DNA of 64,000 bases from an uncultured Vibrio sp. (GTDB taxonomy: Bacteria > Pseudomonadota > Gammaproteobacteria > Enterobacterales > Vibrionaceae), in the NCBI RefSeq assembly GCF_947488985.1, contig NZ_CANLBV010000014.1:1-64000 (forward strand). The letters run 5' to 3'. A program made the position numbers and the translations under genes. This document shows, one piece after another, positions 44,905 through 51,607 of this stretch. The number at the start of each line of letters is the position of its first letter. Position 1 is the stretch's first letter. The notes beneath the pieces are model-generated. The model was not told the DNA's origin, made no database searches, and was given only the letters and a program-made list of their open reading frames with translations.

Positions 44905-45237
44905 TTTCTACAAGAATTAATTTTTGTTTTTATGAATCATGAGAGAGACCAGCAATACCAATGGGTTCATGACTTTCTCAACAAAAAGCCCCTTCTCTAA
45001 GCAAAACCTGAGAAAATCATCCAAAAATTCTCAACTATCCCATCAAGTCGATCAAAGCAATTCTCGACATTTTGTTGCTAACCAGCGCTCTGCGATACAA
45101 GCAAGCAATCCTCCGTTGCATCATACATGCCTCTCATACAACCACAACATCAACCACAACTCTGCGTAAGAAACTTTTGGACAAAAATGAGTTAGTGGCT
45201 GTGCTAGCTCAGAAAGTAACGAACTAAAGAGAGCGTG
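44905..45237. other. Junction between prophage and island, no gene seen
   Basis: About 330 bp without a supported gene. A 76-codon frame at 44939-45169 lacks a ribosome site and has a biased, low-quality composition. The right part contains GGACAAAAATGAGTTA (45179-45194) and a GCTAGC centre (45203-45208). These resemble, weakly, the dyad found at other module boundaries. Confidence 0.5.
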
Positions 45238-45263
45238 AAAAAACTGATATCGAATCCTATCAG
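45238..45263 (-). terminator. Terminator of the Septu-like operon
   Basis: On the minus strand CTGATA and TATCAG form a 6-bp stem with an 8-nt loop, followed by six T residues (45238-45243). It overlaps the stop codon of the HNH gene, so the operon ends here. Confidence 0.75.
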
Positions 45264-45925
45264 CCTATACCTATACAATCATGCAGCATCGGCCCTAGCT
45301 CTTCATCTTCCATAATGCACCAACTTATAAATGCACTGTATGGAGAAGAAGGTTTTAAGAGGAGTTTGATTCGCTCAACGGCTCTATCTTTTTCATCGGG
45401 TAACGCTAGCGGATCATAGTAATTGTTCAATTGTGTTAACAATAAGTTGTATTGCTCAAACACTTTACGTCTGAGGGATGAAGCCGTAACTGCCTTATTA
45501 GGCGTGTGCTCACTATTAAAGACTCGGTTTAAAAGTTCTGCTGTTAATTTAGTCTTATCATCATCACTTTGAGCTTCAACTTGAAGCTTTTTGGCAAATG
45601 GGGTTAATGGTGGTTTATGTTTTATCGCCCGAACGACATCGATATCAGGGTCACAACAGTCCAAAAGATCATCATACTTAGCAAGCTTAATGTTATTACA
45701 CCGACCACAAGATAAGTACAAATTATTCCAATCGTACTTTAAACCCTCATCACCCTCATGTGGTACAAAGTGTTCGACATTGATTTCTAATGGAGAACTA
45801 GTTTCACAAATATAACACTTCTTATGAAACACCTTTTGTAAGGCGTTCAAAACATCTTCTGAGTCATATTTTCTTTTTCCAGCCAGTGATGCAGGAGCTG
45901 GTTCATTTCTAACTGCATTGAACAT
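45260..45925 (-). CDS. ptuB: HNH endonuclease of a Septu-like defence system (PtuB-like)
   Basis: Predicted nuclease effector of 221 residues. The HNH core is clear: CYICETSSPLEINVEHFVPH near 36-55, then NNLYLSCGRCNNIK near 67-80. Two CxxC pairs bind zinc, and His and Asn are the catalytic residues. A helical C-terminal part follows. This HNH type is the partner of PtuA ATPases in Septu and in some retrons. It starts 4 bp after the ATPase gene. No reverse transcriptase is nearby, so a retron is excluded. Confidence 0.82.
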   Translation of the reverse strand: MFNAVRNEPAPASLAGKRKYDSEDVLNALQKVFHKKCYICETSSPLEINVEHFVPHEGDEGLKYDWNNLYLSCGRCNNIKLAKYDDLLDCCDPDIDVVRAIKHKPPLTPFAKKLQVEAQSDDDKTKLTAELLNRVFNSEHTPNKAVTASSLRRKVFEQYNLLLTQLNNYYDPLALPDEKDRAVERIKLLLKPSSPYSAFISWCIMEDEELGPMLHDCIGIG

Positions 45926-45929
45926 GCTA

Positions 45930-47174
45930 CTACCTCTTTGCTTTGTTGATCGCTAATTTTGCTGAATTAACAAAGTAAAGTGATTCAGAATCTAATGAAT
46001 CTTCATCTGGTGGTAACTTATCCAAAAGTGATTGGATCTCTTCGACATCAATCGTGGGCTTGTCTAATAGCTTGGCTAGAGCTTCAATATTTTGTTGAAG
46101 TAAGCTAGAAATTGGGAGTACGCCGAATAAACCTTCAAGTACGGATTCGTAAGAGTACATTGATAGATCTTCGACCTGCTCTCGTTTTGATAGATCGTAA
46201 ATCACTGCATCATCAATCGATGAGACAACAAACGGAGAATGAGTCGATACGATGAACTGAACTCTCGGAAATGCCTGAGTAAGAAATGATAAGATTTTCT
46301 TTTGCAATGAAACATGAAGGTGAGCATCAATTTCATCGATCAATACCACTCCAGTTAGCTCTTCGGGGTCTATTGAGCGTAGAGATACCTTAGTAATTAG
46401 ATCTGCATACACAGCCATAATCGACGAGAAACCAGAAGATAATGTTTGAAAAGTGTACGGTTCTTTGTGTGGTTGATGTATTTCGAAAGAGAACGAGTCT
46501 GATTTAAAAACTAACTCAAGATCTCTATCTTCAAAGAGGTTTCTTAAATCGTTCTCTAGCTTAGCAAACCACTTATCAATCCGTGCTGCTTCTGCAGGAT
46601 CGTTGTTGATTTTTTCTGACTCGGCAAAAGCCTGATTCGCTTTATTCGTGACTAAGAACCGTTCAAATAATGATGAGGTACTGGTTTTCCTATTTACTTG
46701 TTGAACTGTCTTTTTGTCTTGATCTCTTAAACTACTAATGCTCGAAACCGAAGACGGCTTAACAATCTCAGATTTTCTCATCGCTTCAAATTCAATTAAA
46801 AGAGCTTTTAGCTCTTGATAGTTCACAATGAAATCTTCAAGATTACTAGTTTCTAATGAGGGATACTTTGTATCTTCAAGCTGTCGACTATATATCTCAA
46901 CTTGTTGCGTGTAGTGCTTATAGTGTTGATGAGCAGGACCGATACGACTAAGGCTATCTTGATTGGACTTCAAGCTCCTTTCAACGTCAGCTAAATTGTA
47001 ATTTTGACGGTCGATAACTGAAACTTTCAGCTTTTCATAAATTAACTTCAGCAACTGTGTCTTACCGCATCCGTTGCCACCGGTTAAGATCAGTGTTTTA
47101 CCGTTGACGTCTATATTTACTTCTCTATCAGAGTAAGGAATCTTCGTTTTAATTTTAGTTAGATAACCTGACAT
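45930..47174 (-). CDS. ptuA: AAA ATPase of a Septu-like defence system (PtuA-like)
   Basis: A 414-residue ABC/OLD-type ATPase. Walker A GGNGCGKTQ is at 32-40. A long helical insert (about 60-215) is followed by the signature-like TLSSGFSSIMAVYADL near 244. Walker B VVLIDEIDAHLH is near 275 and a switch His in FIVSTHSPFVVSS near 303. The domain order and size fit PtuA. With the HNH gene it forms a two-gene operon. Anti-phage activity is known for the family; it is inferred here. Confidence 0.82.
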   Translation of the reverse strand: MSGYLTKIKTKIPYSDREVNIDVNGKTLILTGGNGCGKTQLLKLIYEKLKVSVIDRQNYNLADVERSLKSNQDSLSRIGPAHQHYKHYTQQVEIYSRQLEDTKYPSLETSNLEDFIVNYQELKALLIEFEAMRKSEIVKPSSVSSISSLRDQDKKTVQQVNRKTSTSSLFERFLVTNKANQAFAESEKINNDPAEAARIDKWFAKLENDLRNLFEDRDLELVFKSDSFSFEIHQPHKEPYTFQTLSSGFSSIMAVYADLITKVSLRSIDPEELTGVVLIDEIDAHLHVSLQKKILSFLTQAFPRVQFIVSTHSPFVVSSIDDAVIYDLSKREQVEDLSMYSYESVLEGLFGVLPISSLLQQNIEALAKLLDKPTIDVEEIQSLLDKLPPDEDSLDSESLYFVNSAKLAINKAKR

Positions 47175-47226
47175 ATCTTGCCCTCAAATGATACTAGTGT
47201 GATTGTAAAGCATTGAGTTGGAAAAT

Positions 47227-47232
47227 ATTATA
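47227..47232 (-). promoter_or_regulatory. Possible -10 of the Septu-like operon
   Basis: On the minus strand a consensus TATAAT lies about 53 bp before the ATPase ATG. No clear -35 is seen at 17 bp (TTTTTC is the closest). A GAGGG ribosome site precedes the start. Confidence 0.35.
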
Positions 47233-47267
47233 GTGGTAAGGCCCAATTCAACGAAAAAGCTCATTCC

Positions 47268-47292
47268 TACCCCTCTTGAACCTCATTATGAG
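47268..47292. terminator. Hairpin upstream of the Septu-like operon
   Basis: ACCCCTC pairs with GAGGGGT around about 11 nt and is followed by TT on the plus strand. It may insulate the operon from transcription entering from the island. Confidence 0.45.
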
Positions 47293-47388
47293 GGGTTTAT
47301 CTAAAATAGCTAGAGCTGAGTAATATACAAAAGTATGGTCAATTACCTGTAGGCCAAAATAATTCTCATGACGGCTTCATGTGTTCTA

Positions 47389-47440
47389 AACACGCTTTGG
47401 GGCAAAAACGTGCTAGCACGTCTCTGGACAAAAGCGTGTT
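47389..47440. repeat. GCTAGC-centred dyad M2, candidate recombination site
   Basis: Two 23-bp arms face each other around GCTAGC (47412-47417) and agree at 18 of 23 positions. The outer ends AACACGCTTT and AAAGCGTGTT are perfectly inverted. The right arm recurs at 51.08 kb and in part at 63.80 kb. It lies between the integron cassettes and the Septu-like operon. The design suits a tyrosine recombinase core (two arms, 6-bp centre). Confidence 0.6.
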
Positions 47441-47512
47441 ACAGATTTTGCTAAATTAGTAAATCACGGATTACTTTTAGTATCAAAAATGCACTCATCG
47501 TGAGCTAGAAAT

Positions 47513-47610
47513 GCTCACGCCCGATTAAGTGGCGAATGAACGTGTGCCATAATCATAGCGAAGCGAAAATGGCACGCGTTCATGAGTCCGTCTTGAAGCG
47601 TTTGTTAACT
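47513..47610 (-). other. VCR-like attC site of an integron cassette (attC1)
   Basis: Read on the minus strand, the site begins at the stop of a small gene with TTAACAAACGCTTCAAGACG, very like the start of Vibrio VCRs. It contains AACGCGTG and ends CCACTTAATCGGGCGTGAGC. An arm pair (ATGAACG-GTGCCA at 47536-47549 with TGGCACGCGTTCAT at 47570-47583) forms the stem. Both simple R boxes deviate from the consensus GTTRRRY/RYYYAAC, so it may be decayed. Confidence 0.7.
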
Positions 47611-47709
47611 GCTTTTCTTCTTAGTGAGATCTTCGTTAATCATACGAACACGAGGAGGCTCAGGTGGTGGCGGTGGTGGTGGTGAATCATTTTTCTTCTC
47701 ATCAGACAT
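47605..47709 (-). CDS. 34-residue Pro-rich small protein
   Basis: A short frame behind a strong GGAG. It starts MSDEKKNDS, carries a seven-residue proline run, then EPPRVRMINEDLTKKKSS. The upstream cassette gene ends in a very similar Pro-rich tail (YVPPPPPPPQEP), so the two share an origin or partner. The stop codon lies at the start of attC1, as is usual in cassettes. Confidence 0.55.
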   Translation of the reverse strand: MSDEKKNDSPPPPPPPEPPRVRMINEDLTKKKSS

Positions 47710-47710
47710 A

Positions 47711-48493
47711 TTATTCTCCTGCATTTGGCAATGGACGATCATTTTCGACTAATGGGCGAGCATCTGGTTCCTGGGGTGGCGGTGGTGGCGGTGGAACATA
47801 ATTATCTTCAACTTCTGGCACTAGATTAACTCCTTGTTTTAGCATTGTGTTTAAGGTTATTAATTCATGTTTGATACCATCTAACTGAGCTGTGGCTGAC
47901 AGATCTGCAATCGGGGTTTCTTTTTTCGGAGATGAAATGTCCAAGTCATAGCCAATGAAAATAACACTTGAAACGAACATAGGGATTGACGCAAATAATA
48001 ACCATTTAAATGCTCGGTGAATCTGTTTTGAGCGTCGATCATTGACTTCAGTGTTGTGAGAAGAACAATCTCGGAATTTTTCGTATAAATGCTTTGAAAC
48101 CAATGAATCAACATCAATTTTTGTTTGTTGGTTACTAGGATACGTTTGATTGTATTCTTCAATCGATGTTTTGTGTGCTTTTAGCTTTTCTCTATACTCG
48201 TCAGTTTCAACTGGTGAAGGCATACCCTTATAGGTGTTTCCCCAAAATGCTCGCACTAAAAAGTACACACAAACGAAAGATAATACGAATGTGAATACAG
48301 TTGATACACTGAACACCAAAGTTGCATTATCATTTACGGTATTGTCGAACATCCTCAGCATATAGCTGAGAATGGTGTACCCCGTAGCAACTAAGGCAAA
48401 AGTAATTTGCACTCGGTTGGTAATACGCTCTCGTACTTCCATTTCATGAAAGTAAAGCTTTTCATATAACTCAAATAGCTGTTCTTTTTTCAT
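47711..48493 (-). CDS. Integron cassette membrane protein, hypothetical
   Basis: A 260-residue membrane protein. It has two close membrane helices (ITFALVATGYTILSYML near 29-45 and VFSVSTVFTFVLSFVCVYFLV near 61-81), a cytoplasmic stretch, a third helix (WLLFASIPMFVSSVIFIGYDL near 170) and a Pro-rich tail. It starts 29 bp after a cassette boundary (48522-48528) and is followed by the small Pro-rich gene and attC1. Similar membrane proteins occur in defence cassettes; function unknown. Confidence 0.7.
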   Translation of the reverse strand: MKKEQLFELYEKLYFHEMEVRERITNRVQITFALVATGYTILSYMLRMFDNTVNDNATLVFSVSTVFTFVLSFVCVYFLVRAFWGNTYKGMPSPVETDEYREKLKAHKTSIEEYNQTYPSNQQTKIDVDSLVSKHLYEKFRDCSSHNTEVNDRRSKQIHRAFKWLLFASIPMFVSSVIFIGYDLDISSPKKETPIADLSATAQLDGIKHELITLNTMLKQGVNLVPEVEDNYVPPPPPPPQEPDARPLVENDRPLPNAGE

Positions 48494-48521
48494 TCAACTC
48501 AACTTTGATGGATCCGATTGC

Positions 48522-48543
48522 AGCTAACTCCCTGTTAAGGTGA
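48522..48543 (-). other. Distal part of a split attC site (attC2)
   Basis: On the minus strand CACCTTAACAGGGAGTTAGC resembles the end of Vibrio attC sites (CCCCTTAACAGGGCGTTAG). The crossover box reads GTTAGCT, close to GTTRRRY. The proximal part lies across the IS element at 49881-49976. Confidence 0.7.
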
Positions 48544-48623
48544 TGAGATGGTCTCCCCCTACCACTTCACATGACTGTAAGCCATGCTTGGAGTGTTCAG
48601 GTCCGAAGTAAAAGGAGAAGACC

Positions 48624-49646
48624 ATGACTCAGCATAAAATCATCGGCATCGATTTAGCAAAAAATATCTTCTTTCTTTTTGAAATCAATCATAAAGGAAA
48701 GAACCTTTCTCGTAAAAAACTTCAACGAAGTAAGCTACTTAGCTACATCGCCAATAAAGAGCCTTGTACCATCGCTATGGAAGCATGCTCTGGTGCCCAT
48801 TATTGGGCTCGTGAATTCTCTCAGTTCGGTCACAAAGTGATACTCTACGCACCCCAACATGTGAAAACTCAAAGGCGTAAACAGAAAAACGACTATAACG
48901 ACGCCGAAGCCATTGCCGAAGTCGCGCTCTATAAAAGACCTCACCCTGTCCCTCATAAATCCGTCGAGCAACAAGACATCCAATCTCTTATTCGAATGAG
49001 ACGGCTGCTCGTCACTGAAAGAACTCGCATCGTTAATCAAGTGCGTGGCCTTATCTCTGAATACGGCATCATTATGCCCAAAGGAGCCGCTGCCTTTAGA
49101 AAGGCCATACCCGAAATACTCGAGAACGATGAAAACCAACTGTCTTGTATATTAAGAGAGCTGATATCCCATCAGTACGAACGATATTTATACATCGACG
49201 AACAAGTAAAATGGTTCGACGATAAACTTAACCAAACCATCAAGCAGTTCGAAAACGCAAAGCGACTCATGTCTATTCCAGGCTTTGGGCCACTCACTAG
49301 CCAAGCCGTTGCGGTATGGCTTGGCTCTGGACAACAGTTCAAAACCGGTAGAGATGCCTCCGCCGCAATGGGCCTTGTGCCGAAGCAAGATACCAGCGGT
49401 GACAAAGTCATTCTTCTTGGGATAACCAAAAGAGGCAACACGTATATCCGCTCCCTACTCGTTCATGGAGCAAGAGCAGCGCTGAGGCGCGCCAAATTTA
49501 AATCCGATAATCTCAGTAAGTGGATGCTTGAACTTCAAGAGCGACGAGGACCAAACAGAGCCGCTGTCGCTTTAGCAAACAAACTCATGCGCATAGCGTG
49601 GGCAGTTATCACTAAAAATGAAGAGTATCGACCAACACAAAGCTAA
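48624..49646 (+). CDS. IS110-family transposase (DEDD type)
   Basis: RNA-guided recombinase of 340 residues. The N-terminal DEDD/RuvC-like domain begins IIGIDLAKNIFFLFE and includes MEACSGAHYWA and KNDYNDAEAIAEVA with the acidic residues. The C-terminal transposase_20 domain has LMSIPGFGPLTSQAVAVW near 214 and TSGDKVILLGITKRGN with the likely catalytic Ser near 259. A GGAG site precedes the ATG. It looks intact. Confidence 0.93.
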   Translation: MTQHKIIGIDLAKNIFFLFEINHKGKNLSRKKLQRSKLLSYIANKEPCTIAMEACSGAHYWAREFSQFGHKVILYAPQHVKTQRRKQKNDYNDAEAIAEVALYKRPHPVPHKSVEQQDIQSLIRMRRLLVTERTRIVNQVRGLISEYGIIMPKGAAAFRKAIPEILENDENQLSCILRELISHQYERYLYIDEQVKWFDDKLNQTIKQFENAKRLMSIPGFGPLTSQAVAVWLGSGQQFKTGRDASAAMGLVPKQDTSGDKVILLGITKRGNTYIRSLLVHGARAALRRAKFKSDNLSKWMLELQERRGPNRAAVALANKLMRIAWAVITKNEEYRPTQS

Positions 49647-49864
49647 TGAGAATCACCAACCCTTTGCAAAGTACGTAGTAAGATGAATAACAGGATAAAT
49701 CCTACACGTTGAAAACCTTATGCTCACACTGTCTTATAAAGTCGATAAGGTGATTAGGACTTCGTGTTCGACTTCCTCATCTTGGCCAAGGCAATAGCCG
49801 TTAAACAGGCCGTATATATGGAAGTTAACCTGCGCTTTTAATCATACTGCTGGCTTGCAAAACT
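49647..49864 (+). ncRNA. Probable bridge RNA region of the IS element
   Basis: About 218 bp of non-coding sequence lie between the transposase stop and the right inverted repeat. In the IS1111 group the bridge RNA is encoded downstream of the transposase. Short self-complementary words are visible (for example CTTAT near 49720 with ATAAG near 49735). Boundaries and structure are not resolved. Confidence 0.45.
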
Positions 49865-49880
49865 GGGGGAGACCATATAT

Positions 49881-49976
49881 GTGAGCAACGCAATACAAAA
49901 GCCACCGCATACCGCCTTAAACACTAAAACCAACGCATAGTAAAAATGCCACACGTTGCGAATCACTCTTTAACAT
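49881..49976 (-). other. Proximal part of the split attC site (attC2)
   Basis: On the minus strand, after the cassette gene stop, the sequence runs through GATTCGCAACGTGTGGCA and later TTGCGTTGCTCAC. This pairing (GCAACG with CGTTGC) and the middle GTTTAAGGCGGTATGCGG are typical of Vibrio VCR-type attC sites. The IS element follows directly. Confidence 0.75.
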
Positions 49977-49986
49977 TTTATTAAAC

Positions 49987-50802
49987 TCATTTAGTCTCAT
50001 CTGTAACTTTTAACTGCTCTGAATACTTAATGATTTCAGTAGCTTCTTTTAAGCGCTCTTCACTAATGCCTTTACCTGACAGAAAGTTTTGAATTTCTGA
50101 GAGTAACAACTGCTCGATTTCTTCTAATAAATAGAATGCACCCGTAATTTCATATTTTTCGATAAATTCTTTTTGGTGAGGCAAAACTTTTGAAACTAGT
50201 TTTACGAGCTCTTCAGACTTAGTCATTTTCTTGTCCAACCCAAGCTCAAACATCTTTGCGAGAACAACGTAATGCAAAACTATAGACTGGTATGCGGAAA
50301 AATACGCCCATATTGGCTCAGATACAAAAGGTCTGAGGGATGTAGAATTTACCCCTCCAAGGGTTTGTAGGTCCACATTTTGTCCAATCATCTTGAAAGA
50401 TTCTTGAAGATTTGTATCCCTAGCTATCGTTTTGGAAACTTCATCAATGTTAATCCGTGACATCAATGTCGAAACTACTTTTGCGGGAGATAGTGCGACA
50501 AAAGACTTCCATAAGTTATCGACTGCATCCAACTGTTTTTCAAACAACAACGATTTCTGATGGGATAAACCAGATAAAGCGGAGTCACGGATAGCTGCGA
50601 CTTGAAGGTCTCGTTTTTGTAACTCAGCCTGAAAACGTTGCTCCGATTCTTTATGATTAGCTTTAATCGCCTCAAGCTTCACATCGTATTCATGCTTAAC
50701 TGAACTAGTAAGCCGAGTGACAATTAAGTTTTTGCTAAGAAAGGCTACAACTCCAAGTCCCCCTGATGTAACAAGAGGTGGAATCCAATCAATAATATCC
50801 AT
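49987..50802 (-). CDS. Integron cassette protein, membrane anchored, hypothetical
   Basis: A 271-residue protein. An N-terminal membrane helix (WIPPLVTSGGLGVVAFLS, 6-23) is followed by a coiled coil (about 35-80, VKLEAIKANHKESEQRFQAE) and an all-helical domain. It starts 16 bp after a GTTAAAC box (50818-50824) that matches GTTRRRY, and it ends just before attC2. Hence it is a typical cassette gene. Function unknown. Confidence 0.7.
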   Translation of the reverse strand: MDIIDWIPPLVTSGGLGVVAFLSKNLIVTRLTSSVKHEYDVKLEAIKANHKESEQRFQAELQKRDLQVAAIRDSALSGLSHQKSLLFEKQLDAVDNLWKSFVALSPAKVVSTLMSRINIDEVSKTIARDTNLQESFKMIGQNVDLQTLGGVNSTSLRPFVSEPIWAYFSAYQSIVLHYVVLAKMFELGLDKKMTKSEELVKLVSKVLPHQKEFIEKYEITGAFYLLEEIEQLLLSEIQNFLSGKGISEERLKEATEIIKYSEQLKVTDETK

Positions 50803-50817
50803 ACTACCTCTAAATAA

Positions 50818-50824
50818 GTTTAAC
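50818..50824 (-). other. Cassette boundary box GTTAAAC
   Basis: On the minus strand GCGTTAAAC matches the integron crossover box GTTRRRY exactly. The sequence before it (GGCACGTTGCCGTATAACAAGC) looks like the end of another attC, whose front half is gone. This marks the start of the cassette with the 271-residue gene. Confidence 0.5.
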
Positions 50825-51060
50825 GCTTGTTATACGGCAACGTGCCACATAATTCCCTACAGCACCGCCACCTATCCCACCACCAACAACAAACCTACAT
50901 CAACATAATCCCTACATTTCAGTAATTTATCAACCGATTAAGTCAAACATGTGTCGCAGTATGATGTATATTGCCGCCAATAAATTAGTCAGCGCCCTAG
51001 ATTCCATTCAGCCTCGTAAGGTATAGGGAAAGGTAAGGCAAAGCGCATCGCTATAGTTGA

Positions 51061-51104
51061 GGGGCTCAGTGTCGCTAGCACGAAAAGGGGCAGAAACGTG
51101 TTAC
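51061..51104. repeat. GCTAGC-centred dyad M1, candidate recombination site
   Basis: The centre GCTAGC is at 51074-51079. The right arm ACGAAAAGGGGCAGAAACG then TGTTAC matches the right arm of M2 (GG-CA-AAA-CGTGTTAC). The left arm is weaker (GCCCC at the same distance). It lies 40 bp after the small coiled-coil gene of the minus-strand recombinase module. Confidence 0.55.
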
Positions 51105-51142
51105 GTCCCTTTACCCCATTACACTTTGAGCGTGGGAAAGTG

Positions 51143-51607
51143 TTACTTTATCGGTGTCACAACTGAGTTTTCATCTAAAAGCTCTTGTTGTAGGTCAAAC
51201 ACCCTGAAACGGAGCCTGGCATTTTCAACCTCTAACTGCTTCCGGGCCTCAACTGCATTGTTTCGTTGCACCCTGTATTTATCCTTAAGCTCATTGGCTT
51301 TCTTTAACTGATGTTTTAGCCTATCAAGCTCAGACAAAGGGGTATCTAGCTCAATATCTAAACCTGTTGTCATCGCCTTATCGCGGTTGAGATTGTATTC
51401 GTCGATAACAGGTTTGGCGTAGGCCACAAAATTTTTGAACTTATGGACGTAGCTATTACCTAGCTGCGCTTCATTATTGATTCGGTTTAACGTGAGCTTG
51501 CCCGTAGCCTTAATATGAAGCGGCCTACCATCTAGTAAGCGCTGAAATGCATTGACCAGTAATCCCTCGGCCTTGCAAGTTGCCTTATATTCTACTTTCA
51601 TGACCAT
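51143..51607 (-). CDS. Small coiled-coil gene of recombinase module 1 (CDS4-like)
   Basis: A 154-residue protein that closes the minus-strand module. An N-terminal helical domain (LLVNAFQRLLDGRPLHIKA) leads to a coiled coil from about residue 90 (LKHQLKKANELKDKYRVQRN, then LEVENARLRFRVFDLQQELL). Module 2 has a counterpart with the same LKDKYR...LLYQIYHLQQ pattern. It overlaps the third recombinase gene by 10 bp. In Tn6283-like elements the fourth gene is small and required for strand-biased circle formation, as I recall. Confidence 0.75.
   Translation of the reverse strand: MVMKVEYKATCKAEGLLVNAFQRLLDGRPLHIKATGKLTLNRINNEAQLGNSYVHKFKNFVAYAKPVIDEYNLNRDKAMTTGLDIELDTPLSELDRLKHQLKKANELKDKYRVQRNNAVEARKQLEVENARLRFRVFDLQQELLDENSVVTPIK

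Larger units (their letters stand above)
48544..49880 (+). mobile_element. IS110-family element (IS1111 group) inserted in attC2
   Basis: Subterminal inverted repeats ATGGTCTCCCCC (48548-48559) and GGGGGAGACCAT (49865-49876) bracket one transposase gene. Such repeats and a long non-coding 3' part mark the IS1111 group, some of which target integron attC sites. Joining the two flanks restores a plausible attC (AAGG-TGA with GTGAGCAACG). The exact ends are uncertain by a few bases. Confidence 0.82.

Noticed and set aside
44939-45169. 76-codon open frame after attR.
   Set aside because: Low-complexity Ser/Asn/His-rich translation, no ribosome site; looks like non-coding DNA.
45260-47174. Considered a retron, because some retrons use the same ATPase/HNH pair.
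   Set aside because: No reverse transcriptase gene and no msr-msd-like inverted repeats were seen nearby.
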